Shown: positions 1 to 4,971 of the stretch, in pieces
Numbering within the stretch: position 1 is the stretch's first letter
Layout of the letters: each line of letters begins with the position of its first letter
Source: Calditrichota bacterium
GTDB lineage: Bacteria > Zhuqueibacterota > Zhuqueibacteria > Residuimicrobiales > Krinioviventaceae
NCBI GenBank assembly: GCA_003818595.1
Contig: RPQV01000251.1
Coordinates: 1 to 5,736 of the forward strand
Reading direction: 5' to 3'
Length of the DNA stretch: 5,736 nucleotides
Notes under the pieces: generated by a model
Seen by the model: only the letters and a program-made list of their open reading frames with translations
Told to the model about the DNA's origin: nothing
Database searches by the model: none
Position numbers and translations under genes: made by a program

Positions 1-61
1 CCACAATCTCCTGTTTAAAGAACTCAAACACCTCTTGAGGTGAGCGTGGTTTTTTTACCAT
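1..61 (-). CDS. Unidentified protein, N-terminal 20 residues only (cut by left edge)
   Basis: On the minus strand an ATG at 61-59 opens a frame that stays open to the window edge. The peptide begins MVKKPRSPQEVFEFF and continues for five more residues. A GGAG ribosome-binding site lies at 73-70, 8 nt before the ATG, which is good support for a real start. The gene begins 27 nt after the stop codon of the TPM-domain gene on the same strand, so the two are probably co-transcribed. The visible N-terminus is basic then amphipathic, with no signal peptide or membrane segment, so a cytoplasmic protein is likely. Too little is present to assign a family, and I do not name a function. Confidence 0.6.
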   Translation of the reverse strand, partial: MVKKPRSPQEVFEFFKQEIV

Positions 62-88
62 AACATCCACTCCACTAGTAATATTCAC

Positions 89-880
89 TTAATAACTGCC
101 GCCGGCGCCGCCGCCGCCGCTCATCCCGCCTCCGAAACCGCCGAACCCACCGCCGAATCCACCGCCGCCGCCAAATCCACCACCCCAGCCTCCGCCACGA
201 GGTGGACCAAATATCATCGGTCCCCAGAACGGAAAACCACCTTTACCCCCTCTTCCGCGGCGATTACCCCTGCTCATGAGGAAAAGCATGATCAAAATAA
301 AGACAACAATACCGATTCCGCTGCCCTCTTCGTCATCCGACTGGCTGCTGAATCGTTGACTCGGTTGCCCTAAATCAACTTGATATTCTTGGCCAATATA
401 GGCGGCCAGTTCCTGCACCCCTGCCAAGAAGGCACTACCATAGTCTCCCTGTTGAAGGTAAGGAACCATTTGCTCTCGATATATATCTCCCACACGGGCA
501 TCGTTCAAAAAACCTTCAACCCCATATCCGGTTTCAATCCACACCTTTCGCTGATCGACGACATTAAAAATTAATATCCCTTTATTTTCCGGCTTGCTGC
601 CAATACCCCATTTCTCATAGAGACGATTGGCAGCATCGCGATATTCTTCATCGCCGACGGTTTCGAATGTGGCGACCACAACAGCAACCTGAGTTTTCTC
701 CCAAATGGTTCGACAAAGGGATTCAATTTGCTGTTCATAAGAGGTGGAAATGACATTGGCGAAATCATTCACTGCACCACCAGGCGATGGCATTTGCCAT
801 TCCGCATCCACTGCTGCAACGGCTATAAGCAGAAGAAACGTTAAAATCGGAGAAATTTGCTGTAGTTTTTTCATGAGCAT
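89..880 (-). CDS. TPM-domain (YgcG-like) secreted, membrane-anchored protein with Gly-rich tail
   Basis: The product is 263 residues from the preferred start. Residues 1-26 form a signal peptide (Lys-Lys, a hydrophobic Leu/Ile/Ala core, probable cleavage after VDA26). Residues about 32-163 match the TPM domain: the opening VNDFANVIS near 38, then ETGYGVEGFLNDARVGDI at about 117-133, followed by the PYLQQGDYGSAFLAGVQEL stretch. An acidic linker leads to one membrane helix at about 188-203, then a basic patch (SRGNRRGRGGK) and a Gly/Phe-rich tail ending GGSY. The helix after an exported domain predicts TPM outside the cytoplasmic membrane and the Gly-rich tail inside. TPM domains are known from plant thylakoid proteins (TLP18.3 and PSB27-related repair factors) and bacterial YgcG; their biochemical role in bacteria is unsettled. 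The start is ATG 880-878: GAAAGGGA lies about 10 nt upstream (891-898). A TTG at 889 would touch that site, and ATG 874 is further away. A LemA partner is common for this family but is not visible here. Confidence 0.9.
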   Translation of the reverse strand: MLMKKLQQISPILTFLLLIAVAAVDAEWQMPSPGGAVNDFANVISTSYEQQIESLCRTIWEKTQVAVVVATFETVGDEEYRDAANRLYEKWGIGSKPENKGILIFNVVDQRKVWIETGYGVEGFLNDARVGDIYREQMVPYLQQGDYGSAFLAGVQELAAYIGQEYQVDLGQPSQRFSSQSDDEEGSGIGIVVFILIMLFLMSRGNRRGRGGKGGFPFWGPMIFGPPRGGGWGGGFGGGGGFGGGFGGFGGGMSGGGGAGGSY

Positions 881-907
881 TATAAACAATTCCCTTTCAA
901 ATATTCA

Positions 908-936
908 AAAATACATTTTCTTGGAGCGAAAGGCAA
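908..936 (-). promoter_or_regulatory. Candidate sigma70-type promoter for the TPM-domain gene
   Basis: Read on the minus strand, TTGCCT (936-931) and TATTTT (913-908) are separated by 17 nt. A transcript would start near 901, just ahead of the Shine-Dalgarno site at 891-898 and the ATG at 880. The match is partial (4 of 6 in each box) in AT-rich DNA, so this is suggestive only. Confidence 0.3.
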
Positions 937-969
937 GTACTTTTACGCTAAAGACATTTCATTAAAGGC

Positions 970-996
970 TTGAATTCAATAACGTTTTTCAATAAT
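970..996 (+). promoter_or_regulatory. Weak candidate promoter for the receiver/DUF3052 gene
   Basis: TTGAAT at 970-975 and AATAAT at 991-996 are 15 nt apart, a short spacing; TAATTT at 993-998 gives a 17-nt spacing but a poorer -10 box. The first box lies within the 10-bp palindrome TTGAATTCAA (970-979), which could be an operator but is short enough to occur by chance. The region serves two divergent genes, so a plus-strand promoter somewhere in 890-1030 is expected. Confidence 0.2.
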
Positions 997-1046
997 TTAA
1001 AGAAAGCTTGTTTCTTTCCTCAAACCAGATTTTAAGAGGCCGTACC

Positions 1047-1877
1047 ATGATAAGAAATGATCACGGATTGACCTTACGCCTCGTTCATTGGAATCGTCAA
1101 GAGGCCGAGGAACGCGCACGACAATTGACTAACTTGGGATATTGTGTCGATGCAGACCATCCCGCTCCTCCTTCATTTGTACACAGCCTTGCAGCTTCAC
1201 CACCCAAGGTGGTGGTGATAGACTTGACGCGCCTGCCTTCGCAAGGCCGTGATCTGGGGATATTGATCCGCAAAACCGGTGCCACCCGTCTGCTGCCACT
1301 CGTTTTCATAGGAGGGGATGCCGCCAAAGTACAGGCCATTCGGGAAATACTCCCTGATGCGATATACACCTCCTGGGAAACTGTCGAACAGGTACTGCGT
1401 GATGCTATACATCACCCGCCTCAGAACCCGATCAAGCCGAATTCCATCTTTGAGGCGTATGCTGGTAAAACTTTGCTGCAAAAACTGGGGATTAGTCCGA
1501 ATTGCCTGATTGGATTCATCAATACTCCTGAAGGATTTATCGAACAGTTGGGTGAACTGCCGACAGGAATTCAAATCCATTCTCACGGCATGGCAAGCGA
1601 TGACATCATTCTTTGGTTCGTTCGCAGCAAAAACGAATTGGAAAAGGGAATCTCCACAACAGCCCAGTTGATTGATCACAACCGCCTGTGGATTATGTGG
1701 CCCAAACGCGCATCGGGCATCTCAACGGATCTATCGCAGCAAATTGTCCGTGAAACCGGTTTGGCGGCGGAACTGGTGGACTATAAAATATGCGCCGTCG
1801 ATTCTGTTTGGTCAGGATTGTTGTTCACGCGACGAAAAATTAAAGCATCGGTGAAAAATCCCAAGAGAGGTGGATGA
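1047..1877 (+). CDS. Degenerate receiver-like domain fused to a DUF3052-like domain
   Basis: The product is 276 residues with no signal peptide or membrane segment, so it is probably cytoplasmic. Residues about 9-121 have the alternating strand/helix pattern of a response-regulator receiver: LRLVHW, a helix, VVVIDLTRLPS, then LPLVFIGG. Asp59 in VVVIDL sits at the usual phospho-acceptor position. The acidic pair expected after strand 1 is replaced by WNR, and no conserved Lys is evident after strand 5, so phosphorylation looks unlikely. Residues about 137-263 match DUF3052 as I know it: AGKTLLQKLGISPN, INTPEGFIEQLGELP, a middle segment ending WFVRSKNELE, LWIMWPKRASGISTDL, and VDYKICAVDSVWSGLLF. 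The function of DUF3052 is unknown. The start is ATG 1047 with AAGAGG at 1034-1039 (7-nt spacing); an upstream in-frame TTG at 1008 has no such site. The TGA stop overlaps the start of the di-haem lipoprotein gene, indicating translational coupling. The DUF3052 call is strong; the receiver call rests on fold pattern and is moderate. Confidence 0.85.
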   Translation: MIRNDHGLTLRLVHWNRQEAEERARQLTNLGYCVDADHPAPPSFVHSLAASPPKVVVIDLTRLPSQGRDLGILIRKTGATRLLPLVFIGGDAAKVQAIREILPDAIYTSWETVEQVLRDAIHHPPQNPIKPNSIFEAYAGKTLLQKLGISPNCLIGFINTPEGFIEQLGELPTGIQIHSHGMASDDIILWFVRSKNELEKGISTTAQLIDHNRLWIMWPKRASGISTDLSQQIVRETGLAAELVDYKICAVDSVWSGLLFTRRKIKASVKNPKRGG

Positions 1878-2137
1878 TGAACTGGAAAATGCTCTTATCT
1901 TCAATGATATTGTTGCTCTTTATGCTTTTGATATCTTGTTCCCGGAATTCCGACAGCGTCAATGGTCCTGATTCAACCAATCCTCCTGCAGACCATACAA
2001 TCAGCAAAGACAGAGTCCGTCATAAACCGGGGCTCAGCAATGCATCGCAGAATTGTATTTCGTGCCATGGACAGGATTTAAGCGGCGGCAGCGTTGGAGT
2101 CTCCTGCTATTCCTGCCATGGCAAAAAATGGAATTAA
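1877..2137 (+). CDS. Small di-haem c-type cytochrome lipoprotein
   Basis: The product is 86 residues. An N-terminal hydrophobic stretch (MILLLFMLL) ends in the lipobox LISC, giving lipid-modified Cys21 and a predicted membrane-anchored mature protein of about 66 residues. A polar Ser/Asn/Pro linker precedes two haem-binding motifs, CISCH (60-64) and CYSCH (77-81), only 17 residues apart, so almost the whole folded part would be haem-wrapping sequence. It resembles short electron-transfer lipoproteins with the pattern C-x-x-CHG-x-DL-x-GG ... C-x-x-CH. The start region reads GGATGATGA: ATG at 1874 or 1877. I prefer 1877 because GAGAGG (1865-1870) is then 6 nt away. Either way the start overlaps the TGA stop of the receiver/DUF3052 gene, so translation is probably coupled. 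It is convergent with the multihaem cytochrome gene across 53 bp. A redox partner is plausible but not shown. Confidence 0.85.
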   Translation: MNWKMLLSSMILLLFMLLISCSRNSDSVNGPDSTNPPADHTISKDRVRHKPGLSNASQNCISCHGQDLSGGSVGVSCYSCHGKKWN

Positions 2138-2190
2138 TCGCCGTCTGAATGACGCCGCATAGTTCTCAAAATATCAAGTGGTCAGATGAA

Positions 2191-3621
2191 CTATTTCAAC
2201 AAGGTGACTTTCTGTTCGAAGGATGATTCCGGCGTCACCAGGCGGATCACATAAATTCCGCTGGGAACACTTCTTCCCTCTTCTGCAATTCCATCCCAGA
2301 CAATCTCATGATCTCCGGGAACAAAGGATTTATCAATAAGCCTTCGAATTAATCGTCCATCCATACCATAAATAAGCACTCGCACATTACCCAGTCCGTT
2401 TGATTTGAAACGAATATGCACCAAACTATTGAATGGATTCGGATAGCTCGAAAAAATGGCATGTTTATGGGATGTCGATGACATAACGCCAACCGGCACG
2501 GAGATATTGTGTGGCCCCTTGCCGGCCGGAGTGTAACCATGACATACTCGGCAATCTTTAAGGGTTCCCGTCTGACCTTGTAATGTCAGATTTTGCAAAT
2601 TGTCATTTTCTTCGATGGTGGGAACAATAGCATGTGGAGAACCATGACAAGCCGAACAGAAGAGATTACCATGTCCTCTGGACAATCGAAATAAGGTGTT
2701 GGGCTGCTCGGAAAAATTGGAGCCATGGCAATTGCCTGCGCCGCACTTGGGTTCATCCAGCCAAGGCCTTCTCCCCTTTTTGATCGTTTCAGCAACATTC
2801 GCAACGCTACCATGGCAATCAGGACATCCCATTCCTTTTGCATACATGACATCGCGCAAGCATCTGGTACTGCTCCCCGGGTGGCAGCGGTAACAATCAC
2901 TGGTACGATTTTTATGCTTATCATGAATCGCTAGTGAGAGAGACGGTATACCAGGTTTGCCGGTTTTACCGAGAGCTGCAGAGGCATGGCAATTTGCACA
3001 TAATATCGGCCGATTGTTCGGATTAAACCCTCCTTCATCCTCATGTTCATTCAATATATGTATTTCAGTAGGATGACAGCCGCTGCTGACACAGTTTATT
3101 TCGTTGGAAACAGGGATGACATTCTGAGTGGCTGCGACCAAGTTATTTTGAGCATCGTATACCTTCATCAATGCCAATTGATATGGAGACTCGTGGATCA
3201 GATCGGAATCGCTATAAGGAGTAATAGGAATCCCTGCCACCTCGAAATGATCGGCATTCGGTTCCATGACACCACCGAGCCCTTTACCGGTCAATCCGAT
3301 ATCGTCCGGCAACTGAAAACCGAACAGTTTATCTTCATAACTCCAAAAATTGGTCTTGCCGGCAGAGGCAGTATTTCCCGGAATTTCATAGGTGACGCTT
3401 AAATTTAAAGTGACCAATTGAGGAAAACGCGAATGATCTCCTTGACGGATAACCTGAGCCACGAGCGTATTGTACGGCGGCAGAATACAAAGATTTTGAA
3501 AATCCTTGTTGGCACAGTGCATACCCAAATCATTCCATCCCAATATTACATAATTTTCCGCTGTCAGTGAGGGAAATGACAACAGTAGAATCAGAAAAAA
3601 AACAGCTCTGCAGATATTCAT
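2191..3621 (-). CDS. Secreted multihaem c-type cytochrome with T9SS type A C-terminal sorting domain
   Basis: The product is 476 residues. Residues 1-21 form a signal peptide (probable cleavage after LTA21). Residues about 22-170 are a haem-motif-free domain opening with VILGWNDLGMHC, a signature I recall from other multihaem proteins, and contain Cys36 and Cys45. Residues 177-361 carry seven putative covalent haem sites: CX4CH at 177-183 and 293-299, and CXXCH at 208, 243, 266, 322 and 357. Extra His residues (for example H233, H236, H317, H330, H371) could be distal ligands. Residues about 390-476 form a FlgD-like/T9SS type A sorting domain: YPNPFNS, VRVLIYGMDGRLIRRL, HEIVWDG, VPSGIYVIRL, and a terminal KVTLLK. 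Predicted route: Sec export, haem attachment in the periplasm, then T9SS delivery to the surface or medium. The likely role is electron transfer; donor and acceptor are unknown. The start is ATG 3621-3619, with GGAGGA (3633-3628) 6 nt upstream and the signal peptide directly after. A longer frame from 3693 would bury the signal peptide. Confidence 0.92.
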   Translation of the reverse strand: MNICRAVFFLILLLSFPSLTAENYVILGWNDLGMHCANKDFQNLCILPPYNTLVAQVIRQGDHSRFPQLVTLNLSVTYEIPGNTASAGKTNFWSYEDKLFGFQLPDDIGLTGKGLGGVMEPNADHFEVAGIPITPYSDSDLIHESPYQLALMKVYDAQNNLVAATQNVIPVSNEINCVSSGCHPTEIHILNEHEDEGGFNPNNRPILCANCHASAALGKTGKPGIPSLSLAIHDKHKNRTSDCYRCHPGSSTRCLRDVMYAKGMGCPDCHGSVANVAETIKKGRRPWLDEPKCGAGNCHGSNFSEQPNTLFRLSRGHGNLFCSACHGSPHAIVPTIEENDNLQNLTLQGQTGTLKDCRVCHGYTPAGKGPHNISVPVGVMSSTSHKHAIFSSYPNPFNSLVHIRFKSNGLGNVRVLIYGMDGRLIRRLIDKSFVPGDHEIVWDGIAEEGRSVPSGIYVIRLVTPESSFEQKVTLLK

Positions 3622-3664
3622 GGCCGCTCCTCCGACATTATAAAGCTGAGGATTTTGAACATGT

Positions 3665-3693
3665 TCTATCGATCGCTCAGCTTCATTCGTCAA
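3665..3693 (-). promoter_or_regulatory. Weak candidate promoter for the multihaem cytochrome gene
   Basis: On the minus strand TTGACG (3693-3688, 5 of 6 to the -35 consensus) precedes GATAGA (3670-3665, only 3 of 6) by 17 nt. A start near 3658 would give a leader of about 37 nt carrying the GGAGGA site. A better-looking TATAAT at 3642-3637 was set aside because its start site would fall inside the ribosome-binding site. Confidence 0.22.
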
Positions 3694-3730
3694 GATTTAA
3701 TGATTTATTGGCTGAATATTAATCATTTTT

Positions 3731-3801
3731 TTGAAATAAAGCGTCATTTTTATATAAAATTTGAAATTAACTATTGCCTTTATTACCAAAAAGATTATAT
3801 T
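3731..3801 (+). promoter_or_regulatory. AT-rich divergent region with two candidate plus-strand promoters for the GNAT gene
   Basis: Two sigma70-like arrangements are visible: TTGAAA (3731-3736), 16 nt, TATAAA (3753-3758); and TTGCCT (3774-3779), 16 nt, TATATT (3796-3801). The second would start a transcript near 3808, just ahead of the purine-rich GAGGTGGAGAGG at 3824-3835. From about 3700 to 3810 the DNA is very AT-rich, then composition shifts sharply toward that of the coding sequence, which marks this as intergenic although a reading frame crosses it. Confidence 0.4.
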
Positions 3802-3843
3802 AGCAACATCGGGGGTTCTTGTCGAGGTGGAGAGGTTGTTGAG

Positions 3844-4434
3844 ATGTTCAGCATTGATAGACGGGTAACGAAAGCGTCTCTGGCAGTTGAAGAACCAACC
3901 GAAAGGGCAGGCATCATGGACGAACAGATTCGTAGAGCCACCATAAACGATTGCTCGATGCTGGCGAACCTGATCCGATCTGCATTTAAAACAGTCGCTG
4001 TGCGTTTCTCTTTAACTCCACTCAATTGCCCCAGCCATCCTTCAAATTGTCGAGCGGAATGGATTCAGGATGCCATGGCCAAAGGTGTTGAATACTACAT
4101 CATGACTCAATATGATCAACCCATAGGCTGTGTTGCGTTGCAAAAAGCAAATCGAGATGTTTTTTACATGGAACGACTCGCTGTATTACCTGAATTTCGC
4201 GATCATGGATATGGCCGCATGCTGGTCGAACATTGTCTTGAAATCGCTTCCCAGCGCAAAGCAAAACGAGTGGAGGCAGGCGTCATCGCTGATCAGACAG
4301 AGTTGATTGAATGGTATCGACGATTGGGCTTTCGCTTCAAACAGCGTGCACGGCTGCATGATCTTCCCTTTACCGTCGCCTTTATCTATTTTGATCTACA
4401 GGAAGAGTGGAGCTACGCTTCTGAAAGCGCCTGA
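3844..4434 (+). CDS. GNAT-family N-acetyltransferase
   Basis: The product is 196 residues from this start. Residues about 28-190 are a GNAT acetyl-CoA-dependent acyltransferase fold: IRRATINDCSMLANLIRSAF (strand 1 and helix 1), then MERLAVLPEFRDHGYGRMLV, where RDHGYG (119-124) is the R/Q-x-x-G-x-G/A loop that binds the acetyl-CoA pyrophosphate. IEWYRRLGF near 155-163 is the typical late motif. A distinctive LTPLNCPSHPSNC segment (57-69) lies in the acceptor-side region and marks a subfamily I recognise by pattern. The substrate cannot be deduced. Two starts are credible. ATG 3844 has GAGAGG at 3830-3835 with 8-nt spacing and lies after the AT-rich promoter. ATG 3916 has AGGG at 3904-3907 with 8-nt spacing and gives a 172-residue protein beginning right at the domain. 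I report the longer one because of its stronger ribosome-binding site; its extra 24 residues have no clear role. The frame further upstream to 3655 is AT-rich and noncoding. Confidence 0.87.
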   Translation: MFSIDRRVTKASLAVEEPTERAGIMDEQIRRATINDCSMLANLIRSAFKTVAVRFSLTPLNCPSHPSNCRAEWIQDAMAKGVEYYIMTQYDQPIGCVALQKANRDVFYMERLAVLPEFRDHGYGRMLVEHCLEIASQRKAKRVEAGVIADQTELIEWYRRLGFRFKQRARLHDLPFTVAFIYFDLQEEWSYASESA

Positions 4435-4536
4435 CTTGCCGGCATCATTTCAATACTTTTTTCGCAAACAGATATCTGAAATTTTTTAACTCGTTCTCAT
4501 CGGAACGGAAAATCAGTTCATCCCCTCATCTATTGC

Positions 4537-4971
4537 ATGAAACTCCGCAATTATCGTCTCACTCTGATGCTCATTATCGCCATCCTCACACCGTTGGGAT
4601 TTGCCACAAAATTTTATCATTTCGCCGGTAAAGCATGGGTGAATAATTATGCCGGCGATATTCTCTATCCCATGTTTTGGTTTTTTTGCCTGTTGTTGAT
4701 TTTCCCCCGCTTTTCTCCATCAGCCGCGGCCATCCTGGTGTTTCTCTTCTCTTCACTGGTAGAATTCACGCAACTCTTTTCGACATCACTCACCCAATTC
4801 ATGCGTTCATCATTTCTAGGCAGGGTGCTGGTGGGATCAAGTTTTTCCCTGATTGATATTTTTTATTATGCCGTAGGTGCATTTGCGGCCTGGCTGATTA
4901 ATCATCTTTTACACTCCTTTATGTTTCCATCGGCCACGACGAAACCACAGCGCCATGGCAATACCTTTTAG
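4537..4971 (+). CDS. DUF2809-like small integral membrane protein
   Basis: The product is 144 residues with about four hydrophobic membrane segments: near 8-24, 41-57, 61-77 and 107-127. Family-like features are YAGDILYPMFWF after the first helix, SSLVEFTQLF in the third (Glu and Gln within the helix), and the FLGRVLVGSSFSLIDIFYYAVGAF stretch, split here as FLGRVLVGSSFS then LIDIFYYAVGAF. These match DUF2809, a family of unknown function distantly reminiscent of VanZ-like proteins. ATG 4537 is the only usable start: no in-frame ATG, GTG or TTG lies between it and the upstream stop at 4477. It lacks a convincing Shine-Dalgarno site; the nearest purine run, GGAACGGAAAA at 4502-4512, is about 24 nt away. 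It lies 102 nt after the GNAT gene on the same strand, with no terminator seen between, so read-through is possible. The last 20 codons or so (from about 4909) overlap the opposing MATE gene and lie beyond the recognisable family region. Confidence 0.8.
   Translation: MKLRNYRLTLMLIIAILTPLGFATKFYHFAGKAWVNNYAGDILYPMFWFFCLLLIFPRFSPSAAAILVFLFSSLVEFTQLFSTSLTQFMRSSFLGRVLVGSSFSLIDIFYYAVGAFAAWLINHLLHSFMFPSATTKPQRHGNTF

Noticed and set aside
29..56. Inverted repeat CACCTC-TT-GAGGTG followed by a run of T, resembling a plus-strand terminator.
   Set aside because: It lies inside the coding start of a minus-strand gene, has only a 5-bp usable stem once a loop is allowed, and the T run begins several bases later. 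No plus-strand gene ends here.
92..230. GC-rich CCG/CCA-type triplet repeats as a possible separate repeat element.
   Set aside because: These are simply the Gly codons of the TPM protein's Gly-rich tail, a common family feature.
1197..1679. Minus-strand open frame of 160 codons opposite the DUF3052 gene.
   Set aside because: The plus-strand protein shows clear family motifs over the same bases, and the antisense product has none.
2159..2194. ATAGTTC ... GAACTAT, a 7-bp inverted repeat between the convergent cytochrome genes, as a bidirectional terminator.
   Set aside because: The arms are AT-rich, the loop is 22 nt, and neither side has a T tract. Seven matching bases over this distance can occur by chance.
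3043..3402. Plus-strand open frame of 119 codons opposite the cytochrome gene.
   Set aside because: It has no recognisable domain and lies entirely antisense to a strongly supported coding region; it is a shadow frame.
3657..3666. Perfect palindrome GAACATGTTC as an SOS/LexA-type operator.
   Set aside because: The known Gram-positive LexA box has GAAC and GTTC four bases apart, here two. Several 10-bp palindromes are expected by chance in a window of this size.
3655..3843. Extension of the GNAT reading frame upstream to 3655.
   Set aside because: The stretch is AT-rich, contains candidate promoters, encodes an implausible Ile/Tyr/Phe/Asn-rich sequence and overlaps the leader of the divergent cytochrome gene.
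4469..4478. Palindrome CAGATATCTG followed by T6 between the GNAT and DUF2809 genes, as a terminator.
   Set aside because: A palindrome without a spacer cannot form a stable hairpin, and the T run is not directly next to it.
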